64,000 nucleotides of DNA from Cladocopium goreaui (taxonomy: Eukaryota > Sar > Dinophyceae > Suessiales > Symbiodiniaceae): assembly GCA_947184155.2 (NCBI GenBank), contig CAMXCT020000901.1, positions 1-64,000 on the forward strand, written 5' to 3'. Within the stretch, counting starts at the first letter, position 1. The number at the start of each line of letters is the position of its first letter. Shown one piece after another: positions 1 to 13,171 of this stretch. A program made the position numbers and the translations under genes. Under the pieces are notes generated by a model that saw only the letters and a list, made by a program, of their open reading frames with translations, did no database searches and had not been told where the DNA came from.

Positions 1-3000
1 ACCGGCCAGTCATACTTGGGCAGAAACTCGCCATGCATTCCTGGCATTTCACTGTATGCGCTCTGTGACTAACTGTGACTCCAGAGAACACGTCGCTGGC
101 CACCTTGCCCCTCCAAATTCGTCAGGCCGATTTGCAGGTTTTCGATGGCACCAACATCCTGCAGATATTAATATAACCACCAGCAAATATAATCAAATAA
201 TATCAAATATCAATGCACACTGCACGCTGATGCTGTAGCCAGCTCTCTCAAGATGTCTGCATCCTCGTCATTGACGCTGGTGACGAAGTCAAATAAAGCG
301 CTACATCTTTCCTGGTGCCTCATCTCTTGCGTTGGTTCGATGATTGAAACGCATGTCATGTAGAAGCACCAAACAAGCCAAGAATGCTAACACAACTCTT
401 GAATCCAGTTACAGTAAGTGATTCGCTTCAACATCAAGTACGCTGCCAATGATTGACAACAAGTGTATATCTTCCCCCCAAGACCTACTACATCATGTCG
501 TGCACTCTGCTTAGTCAGGGACTCGTCTTCACTGACATCACTCTTGCGCGCTTCTGGCGCCATTAGCAACGTAAGTTGTTCCTGCAAGTGTGAATCGAGT
601 GCAAAACTGCGCAAACTCAGCTGTTTCATGTTGCCTACAATGATGCTTAATGTTGTTTCACTGGTCACTGGGTGCCCAGTTGCATTTTGGTCGATCGGAT
701 CGCATCCTGTCCTCTGTTCGCCCTGGCGTCTTGGATGGCAAGGTCAGCAAGGTGTAGACCTTTGACACTGCACTCTGCTGCAGTATGTCGACAAGCCGAG
801 TCAAGCCATAGCCGAGTCAAGCCATGCTAGGCTGCAAGCTGAATGTGGGTAGATTGTGACCTTGGGATGAAACACTTCGGAGGTGATCGACTGCATAATG
901 ACTACACTGTGTCGCTTTATGCTTGAAGCGAATCATCTGTAAGTGTGTATGTACACACTGCACAAAGATCTGGAAGCGACGGCCGTCAATTGCGCAGAAA
1001 AAGGGGTGTGTCTCAAAACTTTTTGTTTCGCCTGGCTCGGGGTGTCCTACAGATCCTTCGTGTCCTGTTCTGTTCAAGTTGTGTGTCCCACGACACATGG
1101 ACAGACTCGCTGATTGCTTGCATCAAGCAAAAAATAAGAAATAAAAATAAACAAGTGTAGCAGCAAGCAATCAATGGTGAACCCACTGGTGAAATTGACA
1201 TTCATTGCGGACAGCTACCAAGAAGTCTTGTGTGCTGCTTGTAAATGAAAGTGTCAAACATATATAAAAAAATATCCAAAAATACAGAATTGCCTGCCCA
1301 GTGTCCTCACAGAACGGTAGTAAAAATGCTGCTGTATTGGAAGATTAGAGAAATTCTTGAGATTGGACGAAAATTATAGTAACAGAATGCAACATACACA
1401 CGAATTCGGAATGTGGACATTCGGTTGCTTCATGTCGTACTACAATTGTGGTGCTGCATAGAAGGATCAAGCCACTGCTTGAATGTACAGTATTGAACTG
1501 GTTTCTATCTCCGAAAGTTCCCTGCGAATTCCCAAGTCCATCACAAGTTTGCACTGGGAAAATGACTGAGATGTTCGGGAATATGTGGAAGAACAGAGCT
1601 GATTTTGACCTAAGTGTGACAAAACAAAACAGAAGTGCAGATCTTTTGCAGCCAGCATGTTCCAACAGCAACTACGACTATGCTTTTCAATGATGAGTGA
1701 GGAACTCAACTTCCCGAAGTCTTGCAAACTGGCCAAACTTGATGCTGTCCTTAGCAAGAAGGTAGAATGGTTCATTCTGGTTCATTAATGCCTCGAATAT
1801 TCTGACTGTTCGGATGTTGCGGCATGTTGTGGCTCTATCAAGATCCAAACACAAACAGTTTTGTTGTCCCCATTTGAGCCAGTCTCCCAGTATCTCTTAG
1901 TTGTCTAGCAGTCTAGCCATCCAATCAAATCTTCTGGGACACACAAGGCCACAGTATCTGACTGTCTGTCATTGGTCACATGCCGTGAGAAGAAATGTCT
2001 AAGGTGTGGTCCCCTGGCCCTCCACAATCAGTCAAAGGAGATGTCACGAAGCCAACATACTGGCCATCACCTCCACCCAGATCACCCAGCAACATCAGCA
2101 ACTTCCGACTTCAAACCAGTTGGTTCCAGTTGCAAACACTTTGTCCAAAGATGTCCAAAGTGTCTTGACATTGCCCGGCAGCATCAAGCAGCCGTATATC
2201 GACATGTGATACCATTTGAATGCTGTGGGATATGTATGGATATGTTACTTCCGTTGCAAAGAATGCTATTCATCATGGACGTTCATTCATTGGCTGATTC
2301 AACAATCGACTCACGGTTTCACACCAAGCCTTGGTATGGCATGTGGTCATCAACTCGAGAAAACCTGCAATTGGATTCTTTCTCCACCATCGGGGAGCGA
2401 AAGAAGTCCTATCATCCGCTGTTTTTAAAATGTGTAGCCCTCTGAACCTCGACAGTTCTGGATGCACTGCATCGATGTGATAAAAGTCCACAAAGTTCTC
2501 TGCAATCAGTTTCCAGTCTCCTGAGCAACGGCAGAAATTAGAGCGACAAGACAAGCTGTGACAAGCAGGCAGTTTGAGAATTCTTGTGATTTCGGCAAGA
2601 TATACAGTAGATATCTGTGACTTGTGTGTTGTGTATCTCAACTTGAGTCCCAATGATTGGCGAACAGTGAACAAGAGCTAAGCGAAGGAAGGTGGGGTGA
2701 GAGAGGATATTCAAATCCATGGCAGCTAGTAATGCAATGAGCTGGAGAACCCCATTTAACCAAGAATACCAATATATCACCTTGCTGTTGGGGGGGTGGG
2801 GTTGGAGCCACCCATGTAGTAGTGGCCCCGGTATTTTTCTCTACAAAATGCCGGACCTGAGTCTACAAAATGGGTTGCCTGGAAACTCTCTCTACTAAAT
2901 CCGGGCCCTGGATAGGCTTCATCACTACAAAATGAGTCCGAAAAGAGGTTAAAACATGTTAAAACAAGGTTTTGATTCTGTTTTTTTTGATCAAGAATGT

Positions 3001-5158
3001 GTTCAAAGGCTGCCTTTAAATGTTTTTAGCCATTATCTAGGACCCAATTTGTAGACAAAAAATTGGCTCTGATGGGCCCTGAGCAGTTTAAAAAATCCAA
3101 AACCGATATGCGTGATCAATTTCAAGATACCCATTTTGTAGTAAACCCAACGTGCACCAAGAACCCAGATTGAAGGGAATAAACACAGAAGGGTTCGCTG
3201 CATTTTTTTCCGTCTCAAGACTTAAAACAATGAGGAAACAAATTAGCAAGTGATCATGAATGTTGTTCTCTGTGTGTGTGTGCCTGTTGTTCTCTCTCTG
3301 TGTGTGTGTGCCTGTGTTTTTTGGAAGGAACCACAAGATGGGTGTCAAGAACCCAAACAGCTTTGAACAGTCTAAAGTCTTAAGTTGCATGTTTGAGAAA
3401 AAGAAGGAAAAAGAGAACCACAACGCCAACCCATCTTGTAGGTGCTTGGAAGGAAACCTGTCATTTTGTAGGGGCATGATATGGCATGATGGGGACGTGT
3501 GAATTGACACACCGCACAAATACTAAGTTATTAAGTATGACTTTTGGCTCAATATTTTTTAAAGTACTTCTCTTGGGGTGTCTTCAGCTATGTGACTACT
3601 ATATGCACAGGAAATAACAAAAAAAACAAACCATATTATAGCATATTATAGCTGTTCCGACGGGGACCTCTCACTTTGTAGGGGAATGATAGGGAACAGG
3701 CGGAGAAGTTATTGTAAGCATTATCGTTGTTGCTGGCCTCCTATGTCGTAGTTCTTGGTGGAGAACAGCTCCATGTCATCCTGCTGTGGTTCATGCTGAT
3801 GTTCATGAGAACAAGAATCGACGCTTGATGCGAAAACAAACGGAGGCATGAAATGGGAAGCGGATGGAAGGCTTTATGCTGTCCATTCGTGGCTGATCTT
3901 TGATAAACTTGAAATGAAAGAGGCGCAATTTCGTACGGACACTCGAACAGGCGGACGGGGCGGACAGCCGAAATGCCGCTCCAGATCGTAGCGTTTCAGC
4001 TTCTCAGGCAGGTCGCCGAGGCAGTCACGAAGAGGAGGAGGGTTCGGCAACTGATTCAAAAAGACGATGCCTGTCACGTTTGAATTCAAATTGTTGGGTA
4101 TACGGTATACATGTTTGAAGATGTTACTTCAATGTTTGAGCACAATGAATTAATTTTACAGAAAGTCCTGGTGCGTAGAATTCTTTGGGCAAGGTGTGAA
4201 ATGGCGGAGATTTGATTTTTGATCGTCACCTGCAAAGGTCTCCAGGCCAGGCACCCGAAGTAAACCTAGATCCTCCTTTCGCTCCTCGCTCAATCGAACA
4301 AAACTGATGATGTAAAATTTTGGGATGAACTGAAATGAATCAAAATGATTCAAAATGATATAAAACAGCACATGGTGAAACGATGAAACATGTTGCAACT
4401 TGGAATCAACAAGAGTCAGTAAATAAATTGAAATCTGAAAACGAGATTAAAAAACAAGCTGCTTAAGCTCCTTTGGCATCGCTGCAGGTGGTGTTGCTTT
4501 GAGGCTTCCATCCAATCGATATGCCCACCAGTGGTATGGGCAGACCTCAACTGAAAGTGCTAGGGAGCTAGGGATTGTGCCTGCACTCAGTAACACAGGT
4601 GCTGCATGGTGCTGCTATGCCGCGATACTTGGACACTTGATGGGACACTTGATGGGACACTTGATGGTGAAGTGTGGGAATGCGAAGCAGCACAAAGTGC
4701 AATGAGGCATCAGCCAGCTGCTTGCATCCCTTGGTACTGCTTGAGCAAACCCGAGCACCTCTGTGACGGCACCTGATCAAGCGTACCATAGTTGTGCTCC
4801 TAGCTCCAAATCGAAATGCAGGCAGTCTAGTTCCAATGATCGGCAGGATGTCTTGATCTCGATAGAACATAGGTGACGACAGTGTGTGTTCTGAACTGTA
4901 CTCCAAAGCTGAGAAGAACACGAGTTGTAGAAGGCGTGCAACTTGTAGTTCTTGTCCCGTGTCAAAATGATCGAAGTCTTTCCTACCTGGAATCTGTGAC
5001 TGATTCCTGCATAGCCAAACTGGAGTGTCCTAAGCACTCAAATCCATCTGTTTGGAGACAAGATAGAAAAGTATAGAAAAATGCGATTGTGGAGTGGAGC
5101 CTCAACAACTTTGACGTCACCGGGTTGGGAGACTTCATGAACATGTGCTGCCGCAAAC
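1..5158 (-). CDS. Rieske [2Fe-2S] non-haem iron oxygenase, multi-exon, perhaps incomplete at left edge
   Basis: This gene encodes an aromatic-ring-hydroxylating or choline-monooxygenase-like oxygenase alpha subunit, an enzyme that uses a Rieske cluster and a mononuclear iron to hydroxylate a small substrate. Exons that join in frame are 5101-5158 (AAHVHEVSQPGDV), 4922-4986 (ILTRDKNYKLHAFYN), about 4728-4772 (first Rieske half, CRHRGARV), 4498-4545 (second half, CPYHWWAYRLDG), 4230-4288, 3982-4070 (GIVFLNQLPNPPPLRDCLGD), 2448-2520 (catalytic ENFVDFYHIDAVHPEL, the iron-ligand region), 2325-2364 (FSRVDDHMPYQGL) and 1554-1609 (FFHIFPNISVIF). Weaker C-terminal exons lie at about 470-640, 241-350 (SVNDEDADILREL), 75-163 and 1-37. 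Donor sites include GT and GC. Rieske ligands C-x-H and C-x2-H are intact; the usual Gly of CPYHGW is Trp. Substrate is unknown. Family is near certain, exon ends approximate. Confidence 0.85.
2521..3981. other. Large intron of the Rieske gene with a recurring CTACAAAATG-type motif
   Basis: The interval lies between two well-supported Rieske exons. I see no convincing exon in it. It contains short copies of the decamer CTACAAAATG in one orientation near 2843, 2871 and 2930, and the reverse complement CATTTTGTAG or one-base variants near 3130, 3436, 3467 and 3671, several followed by GGGG. Two (GT)n-rich stretches lie at about 3268-3312. Confidence 0.5.
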
Positions 5159-7600
5159 CTGAAGCCAGGGATGTGTCGAGAGATGTTGGGACTACAGTTA
5201 GGCGACCAGATGAAACGCAACAACTTCACAACGCAACCAGTGTATAAAAACATATAAAAACTGTGACTATCTGTGACTACAGTACACTCAGTACATCAAG
5301 GAAGAATCATGGACTCCATGGACAAATGGCGAGCTTTGTCAGGTTCCCCCGAGCAACCAATTCATTCCAAAGAGGCGTTCTCGCTCGATCTGTGCCTCAA
5401 CATATCTTGCTGAGAATTGAATCATTGAATCACTCCATATCAGTGGTATATCAGTGGTATGTCTGTCGACCCCTACATTGATTATGTGCATTAAATTAGG
5501 TTGAGCTTGAGGTCTTGGTGTTGCGATGACTCCCTCTCAGTATGTGCGTTAAGAGTGAAGAAGTGAAGAATTCAGGTCCTCTGTTGCGTCAACAAAATTG
5601 CTTGGAATGTTTGTGTAATGGTTTTCCTTGCAAATTTACCAGCGCTAACAAGCTGGCGCTGGTAACATATATATATACACACATTATAGATCATTATAGC
5701 ATTTGTCATATTTTATTGATATTGAGATTGATGGTGATGGTGATGTTGATGGTGATCATCGCCATCATCGTCATCGTCATCATCGTCATCATCAGCATCA
5801 TCATCATGGAGGAGAGGGAGGAGAGGGATGAAGACGATGACGGTAAGGATGACGATATCGATGACCACGACGATGACGATGATGATTACGATTACGGATA
5901 TGTGTGACCATCACAATGATTATATAATTATATTATATATATATATATATCTAACTCATTTATCTACGATTATATATTATTTTATTAGTACGAGTAGATG
6001 TTTAATGATGTTTAGATGTTAGTAGTATAAACATAAACTACCCTTTGTATCTAGCCCTAACTCTCTCTCTCTCTCTCGTCTTGAGAGCAAGGGCCTGCAA
6101 AGACAAGTGCAAACAAAAATATGTACAAGCACCGGGCACTGCTTGCTGAAATGGTCAATACTGGTCACATGAATGCACACAATTTTGACATACTCCAGGT
6201 CACCAATTATCTGAGCTGTCCGCGTAGGACTGATCCGTATAGAATGCAGGGTGCAACACCTACATAGAAACACAGCGATGTGTAGAGATATATAACTTCC
6301 TGGGCTGAGAACGGAAGCCTGGAAATATTATACCACTTCATACTTCATACGCTTCAGCCAGCTTTGGTTTTCCATGATTGTTCGTCTTTCAGCAAGTATT
6401 GCTCAAGCATTGCTCTCATGCAAGCACTTTCAAGGATGTTTTTCTTGTCAAAAAGATGCCGCTTCAGTTGATTTTAATAAATTAATGGGTCTCTTTAGAT
6501 AACTCTTTCTCAATTTCCTCCATGGATCCACGATGCCTTTGCTTCTTCGATTCTTCTTTTAGTGGGGCGAGCTAGCTCCTAAGCGATTTGCGAAAAACTC
6601 AGCGTGGCAACTCTAGCTGTAGCACTGTAGCATCACGAAGCTCCTCCAATTTCTCAGAAAGTACTGGAAGCTCCATTCCTGGAGGTTACATAAATTTACA
6701 TCATGTATCATAATGTTACATGCAAAAGTCAGGTGCTGCATGAAGCACATGCAAAAGTCATGGCATAGGTCGCTGAAAATGCATGTCTGCTGTCTTGCTT
6801 CATCTCCAGGTGTGATTCACAAAAGTCTGAGAGGATGCCGGACTATGCCTGTTGATATTTTCACTTCGTGGAATTCTACAGGTAGTTGATGTGTTTTGTT
6901 AGTTTATTATACCACAATTAGGTCCTGGGATAGTAGACAAAGTCCGAGGTATCCGACAGGCATGCCACAAAGCTCGCCTGCAAAAGCTGCATCTTCAAAA
7001 TGAGAAAATCAAGGAAATCGAGGAATGAGCGAAGGCAAATGACGAGTAATTCGTAATGACGGCAAATGTCATAACTTTGCAGATTTGCCTGTGCACCTGC
7101 ATCATCGCCTGCATCTGTGACTCTTGCAGAGTGTAGTGAAGAGCACGTAAGCTGCAAGTGGAGAAAGGATGAAAAAGGTTCCACCCCATCTGAGTCATTC
7201 TGAGTCCAGCGCTCTACGTGCGATATTCATGGCCACGCAAAGGTCCTCTGGTCGGGGTGCGTGTTTGATTTCACTAAATTGGGCAAGCTGCTCTGACTGC
7301 TTTGATTTCCTGAAGGCAACGGCTATAGGCGGAAGAAAGGCCAGGTGACTTGCTGAGAGCCAAAAAAGGACAAAACTTTGAAACCAGCCCTCTTGTCTGA
7401 AACTAAGCCCTGGAATCTATTGCTACAAACGGCTACAGACTCAATGTCTGTTTCAGTTCAGTTTGCTCAGTACAAGCACACTAGTGACCATGGCAAGCCC
7501 TAGGATGCCGGTTGCAAAAGGAATTTGTGGCCAAATCTATGTCTTATAGTCTTATGATGTCTTATGTGTGGTGATCTCTTGATGTATCTTGATGTTTGGA
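5159..7600. other. Region with no gene I can support; simple repeats
   Basis: The 5' leader of the Rieske gene presumably lies in the first part. No exon with domain support or a consistent splice pattern was found. A GAT/ATC microsatellite (5727-5895), an AT run (about 5930-5951) and a CT run (6061-6078) lie here. A short plus-strand open stretch at 6979-7029 could encode a helical peptide, but its minus-strand frame is open too, so no call is made. Confidence 0.4.
5727..5895. repeat. GAT/ATC trinucleotide microsatellite
   Basis: The tract starts as GATGGTGATGGTGATG and moves through CATCATCGTCATC to GACGATGACGATGATG. It explains the Ile/Val-rich then Asp-rich open frames crossing it, which are not taken as genes. 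Confidence 0.85.
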
Positions 7601-7671
7601 AGCTCATGTTTCATCATGTTTCTATCTTCGCTTAGAAGATGAAAGTATTGATGAAAGTATCAGAGTTTCTA

Positions 7672-7790
7672 TCAGGCAGGGCAAAGATTTGCTTTTTCTT
7701 TGGGCTTGATCTCGATGATCTCGGAGTCCAATGCCGAGGTCAGATGCGATATGCAGGTGAGATTTGAAGCGGGGCTTCGTTGCTCCCAAA
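7672..7790 (-). CDS. Possible isolated exon
   Basis: A minus-strand frame reads SALDSEIIEIKPKEKANLC and then reaches a stop at 7672. The composition is protein-like and it lies on the same strand as, and downstream of, the EF-hand/coiled-coil gene, so it could be its last exon. An alternative frame through the same bases is also open. No acceptor site was clear. Confidence 0.25.
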
Positions 7791-8439
7791 CGACGCACTG
7801 AATCGGCAATGGTATGTACTTGAAAATTCCATAAAATGCCTTCAAGCTGTTTTTCATTGTTTTTCCACATGACTAGAATGACTAGAATCTGAGTCTGGCA
7901 TGTTAGCAAAGTCTGCCAATATACTGTACATCTAGCACTGCTCAAAACATGTGTCATTTCAGGCAGAATGCCACTGAATCTTGCACAGCTCAGTGTATGT
8001 CACATCCCCAAGCTGAGCTCACTGCAAGCTGTTCCTGTTCTACAGCTCTTTTCTCTGTGTCTTTGCTTTAAGTCTTTTTCTTTGCCCCTTTAGATCTCTG
8101 TAGTAGTCTCTTGAGTGCTTAGGACTCACACTCTTCATCACACTTCTCTGTCTTGGCGCAACTAACTCAGCCAACTCTCCTACTTATAGGCGCATTCCAT
8201 TAACAGCTCAGCACGCGTCTCCATTCAGAGTGGCGGCTGCCTGGTCACATGCTGGCAGCCCAAAGCTCACTGCAACATCTGTGCAAAGTGCAGGTAGGTA
8301 TTCAGAGAAATGGAAACATTCAAGGACATCCAAACATCCTGAAATGTGATGAAATATTCTGGAGCATCTTGTCTAGAGATGAAGTCTAGAGATTTCAAGA
8401 GCATGGAAAGCCTCGGTGCTTTGAGCTTTTCTTCTCTCC

Positions 8440-11400
8440 TGCAAGGCAAATGCGAGCTTCGCAGGATTTCTCATATCGGAGAAGCAAAGCTCTCGGCTCC
8501 TTCTCTATGACACGGGCGGCGCCAATGGTCACCTTCATCTGCTGGAAGCAGTCAAAGGCGATGCCGGCTTTGCCTCAAACTGCAAACTCAGATAACTCAG
8601 TAAATGCATATAGATATTTTTTTAAGTACAGTTCGGAAACACTGAAATCCGTGCAATTGTCAAAAGTTGGCGAATATTATGGACCCGGAAAATTGCCAAT
8701 CCATGCAATTCCATCATCGCAAAATCGAGCCTGGAGTCACCAAGTTTCTCCAGAGCCTGTCCTTGGATGCTGGGTCAGCTACAATCTTCGGCCAGTGTCA
8801 AGATTCCATCAAAATGCAGTCAGTGGGTAATGGCAACACTCTGACCCTGTCAAGCTGCCATGCAGGACTCCGGAGGCGTGAATTCAAATTCACCTGTATT
8901 CATTCAAGTTCTGGAAAAAATCAGGATGTGCATTGGTTCATGCCACTTTTGTTTCCTGCAAATACACTCTGCAAATGAACTGCATACCTTGCCTTGAGCG
9001 TATTGGATGACCTCCTGCTTCGACAAAAAGCCATCTTCATCCGCATCATAGAGGGCAAACATGTCCTGTCGCAACACACGAAGATTTCAGAGACAAAATA
9101 ACAGCTATAACATGCTATAACCAAAATAAAACCAGCTGTGAAAATGTGAACAGTTCGTCCTTGATGCGTTGCGTCTGCTCCACGGCCATTTCGCAGCGAG
9201 CCAGCTTGTCCTTGCCTTCCCTCACCACATTGGCCTCAAGGCTCTGGGAACTCCGAGGAACGGTAACAGCTTCGTGACGTTGCCTAGCATCATGGAAATG
9301 AAATGGGATTGTTTATCATCCGGCATTACATATCATTACAAATCACGATCTATATCATAATGTTCATATTCATATACATAAAGAATCTATGTATACATAT
9401 CTATATTTACATACCTATTGAAATTACAATGTGATGCTTGTAATGTAATGTGTATATATATATATAATTTTATGTGATATGTTCACACGATGTTCAACGG
9501 CTGCTGTTTGTACCAAAAGTCCCTGTTCAAATCGTTGAAATCTGGCAGCATAGGCTGACTCGGGCTCTCGCGGCATTTGTTGCAGTTTGCGTCAAATCGC
9601 CTTGGATCATTTTGCAGCTGCCAATTCACCGCCAATTTACTGCCAGTACTAATACTCTGCCAATAGTGGCAGCATGCCACCAAAAATTTCAAGGCAACTA
9701 AGCCTGCAGGATATGTTCAATTTCTATCAATGGATAGTTGCAAAATGAGAAACATGCAAAGATAAGCAAAGCTATATATATATATAGATAATAAAATGTG
9801 CATTGGCACTTGAATAACATTGAAAATCCAAGGGGCTGCCGAGTTTTTTGATCTTGGCAATGATGAGCCGCATATCCACCAGAGCAGGCCCCTTGGTGAC
9901 ACTTTGGAGCTCCTGATTCGGCTCAGGAGTCGCTTTGTCAATTTGATGCCCAAAAGTCGAATCTTAGTTGTTCTTTGATGTCGTTTGAACGAAACAAATT
10001 GTTACTGTATACACAAACAAAATGCTGATGCGCAGTCCTCAAGTGACTTGAGACGCTCCTCCATGAATGACTGGTATCGGTCACTCATTCCTTGTGCCTA
10101 CGTCAAGCAGCTGGAAACAGTTGTTCATCTTGAGACAAACATAGGAAGACTGAAGTTGATCAGGAGACTCCTCAGGAGACTCCTCAGGAGACTCCTCAGG
10201 AGACTTAAGTATCTCATCATGAATAAATCAATATATATATATATCATAGATAATATAATATAATATAATGTAATGTAATATAATATAATCTAATCTAATC
10301 TAATATAATAAAATATAATCTAATCTATTATAATAAAATATAATGTAATATAATATAATATAACATAACATAACATAATATAATATAATATAATATAATA
10401 TATACAATCAGTAATGTAATATATTATAATGTAATATATATATATATAATCTAGCATGCTTGATGTTTCAGCATCTTCAGCATCTTTGTTGCCCAAAATA
10501 AAGGAGAGTCTAACCGACTCTAGCCTACGCCCTCACCTTTACAGCACTCGAAATGAGTGCGTGCCAAAGCTTGTGTGAAGCAGCAAACAAAGGCCAAGTG
10601 GCCCCACCCAGGCCATTTGATCATTTTCTGTTCGATGCCATTTCTTTCTGCGTTGCACAAAAGCATTCGCAGCGGAATAGCAGTGAAGCAATGTGAAGCA
10701 TGTCAACATCGGCCTCCAATCCGGCATTTTCCAACTGATCGTTCATCTCTTCCCGATCTTTCTCCTGCAGCATGATCCACCGGTGCGATTAACAATGAAC
10801 CAGAAATGGATTCGGAACGGTTCAGACTCTGTTTGGACCTTGTCCAGGGCCAGATTCTGGCGAATGAGCTCGGCAGTGGCCTGCAAAGGTCGACCCATCT
10901 TTCAATTGCAGGAGGGACGTGCAAGGACACCGTGGACACCGCAAATTTTTAAATCCAACAACTTGCCTTGATGTGCTCTTCGCCACTCCTGCACATAAAA
11001 TAGAATCGATACGCCCACCAGAACCGGTGAAAGAATGATCAGTTTCTAGTTTCAGCGGAAGAAAGCGCTCTAGATTCTAGATTCTAGATCAAACAAAGAC
11101 ACTGTCCAAGCATCTCAAGACTGAAGACTCTTTCTATTCATCTCTCATATCAATGATCTTGTGTTTCCCCGCATGCACCAAAATGGCTGCGCGCAAGCAA
11201 TATTGGCTTTCATTTGCAAGTGGAAGGAGCAAGACTGGTGGACTGGAGACGGGGAAGATTGAGCGCTTGACAGTGCACACTTGAAAAAACACACTCCTGA
11301 CCATGCTTTTCAGCTCACGAAGAGCTTCCTTTCTTTTTGTGGCTTCTTGGATAGCCTGTCATGCCATCTATGTATGGCTATGTCACTTCAAAAGATAACA

Positions 11401-13171
11401 TGTCAGGTTTGAATAAATTCTGAATATCAAGGCTCAGATTTCAGATGTTGTTTGATTCCGTGCCACCCAAACCGCAACTCGATCAAAAAAAAGTTGACTT
11501 TAGACGAGCAAAGTGTCCGGGTTTGTCCTCATATCGCAGTCCTCACACCCCTTGCTCTGTCGTTCCGTTGCCTTGTTCATGTCTTTCTTCAAAGATTCCG
11601 CTTGGCTTTCACACTTTGGCAAATCCCGCTGGACAAGGTTCTCCAGAGTCTGCGGAAAAATACAGTTGTTGCAAACATCTTGGGAAAACAGCATGTCCCC
11701 AAAGACATTAAATCATTGCGAATCAAAGTCAATCAAAAACTAGACTTTAAATTTAAACTCGTCACTTCTGATGGCAGCCTTCTGCAGATTGTCCAATGCG
11801 TCAGACCTGAGCAAGCTTTTTGTCAGGATATTGAAGGAAGCACACTCAGTCACTCACGCTCTACAGGAGTTTCTGTGCTGCAAGATACTGCAAACATCTG
11901 CAAACCAACAGTTGATATTTTTGCTGCTCTGCCAAGTTGCTGTCCATTCTGCAGGGCTATGGTTGCATTCTTTATGGCAGCAAGTGCTTTTTCCTTTCAG
12001 GAAATGGATGCAAAATAATGGAAATAGCTCCTGTCAGAACGGCTTCTGCACCTAAAACCCGTCTCTCCAAGTGATGCCAAGCGGCCGCATCTGCCTTCCT
12101 GTGAAGCTCCTCATTTCTGAGTCGAGTTTCATCCTCCAAACGTCTTCGAGCCTGAAAGATCTGATAGCTTTGGATGTTTTGGTCAAGGCTCGCAGAGATG
12201 GGTCATAGTGAGCAGAAACGGCACTCCCATGCACTGCATCAAAGCCTTGTCCCGCTCATCTGCAAGCCTTTCCTCCTCCGTCATGGGGCCATGCCTGCAG
12301 CTCTCAACGATGTTTGTCGACCCCGTTACCCCATTCCTGTGTTGCACAAACATTCTACTGACTTGATGCCATTGATGCCATATGATGCAGCGTATGGCGC
12401 GATACTTCACGCCATTCGACTGACTTTCAGGCAAGGCGCATATATGGCGGAGGGGCCTTAAGAGATCCAGTGAAACACCGTGATACAGTTCACACCCGCT
12501 AAGCATGCAACTAAGCAATGCTGAGCTGCTAGGCATGCAGAACTCAACATGTTCATAGAATGTTCATAGTGTGTTCATTCTCGTTGATGTGACATTGTTT
12601 GAGTGCGGAGTCACCGTGGAGTCACTGTGTCAGGATGTTTCAGGTCTTGGTGGCGCTTTTGACCAAGCAGCAGGTGGTGGCGGAGCTCCGGGAGGGGCCA
12701 TCGGCGGTGGAGGCGGTGGGGTGACGCCCTGCATATAGCCACAGCCTTCACAGATTTCACAGGGCCCCAGTCACCCTTTGGGGAGATCAAAATGAACAGT
12801 GGCAGAATCGACCACATTCAGAACATTTCAGAACTCTCTGCAGAACTCCACCTGCCGGCACCTGCTCGCCCATGGAGCCATATGGCCTCGAAAAATCGCT
12901 CTGAGTTTTCAACAGCTTTTCAACTTGGAGCGGCATTGAAAAACACAGTTGGTAGGTGGCCTTCCATAGGGATCAGAGTACCCGTAAGCACCAGCACCAT
13001 ATCCAGGATACTGACCTGCAAACATCACAGCACACAAGTACAGCTTGTACAGCTTGTACAGCTTGGCTCGTTTCGCTTTGCCGCTCAATCTCTGGCTGTC
13101 GGTGCACCTCCTGCATACTGCGCATATCCAGCCATGCCCATCTGCGATGTGCCCATGGCCGTCGGCATACC
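8440..13171 (-). CDS. EF-hand / coiled-coil protein with Pro-Gly-Tyr-rich N-terminus, multi-exon
   Basis: A series of small minus-strand exons appears to form one gene. The first ones seen are 13108-13171 (GMPTAMGTSQMGMAGYAQYA), 12961-13015 (QYPGYGAGAYGYSDPYG), 12861-12886 and about 12650-12728 (TPPPPPPMAPPGAPPPP). Charged helical exons follow near 12222-12295 (MTEEERLADERDKALMQ), 12070-12155 (ARRRLEDETRLRNEELHRK), 11510-11680, 10850-10900, 10695-10770 (LQEKDREEMNDQLENAGLEA), 10020-10110 (MSDRYQSFMEERLKSLED), 9830-9950, 9490-9640 and 9160-9290. The exon 8988-9065 is exactly 26 codons and holds an EF-hand calcium loop (DADEDGFLSKQEV). A last supported exon is at about 8440-8560. I do not recognise the family. 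The EF-hand suggests calcium sensing and the helices suggest a scaffold; both are inference. The start codon was not found. Confidence 0.65.
10157..10205. repeat. 12-bp tandem repeat, about 4 copies
   Basis: The unit AGGAGACTCCTC is repeated nearly perfectly inside an intron of the EF-hand/coiled-coil gene. The unit is close to self-complementary and could fold as a hairpin. Confidence 0.8.
10225..10452. repeat. AT-rich (TAATA)n microsatellite
   Basis: Long runs of TAATATAA with interspersed TAATC and TAATG variants fill this intron segment. They carry no coding signal. Confidence 0.85.

Noticed and set aside
5542-5907. 121-codon plus-strand frame with Ile/Val and Asp-rich parts
   Set aside because: Most of it is the GAT/ATC microsatellite.
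11175-11200. Relic of a dinoflagellate spliced leader (ACCAAAATGGCTGCG)
   Set aside because: Only about 11 consecutive bases agree with the reverse complement of the leader, which is within chance for this length.
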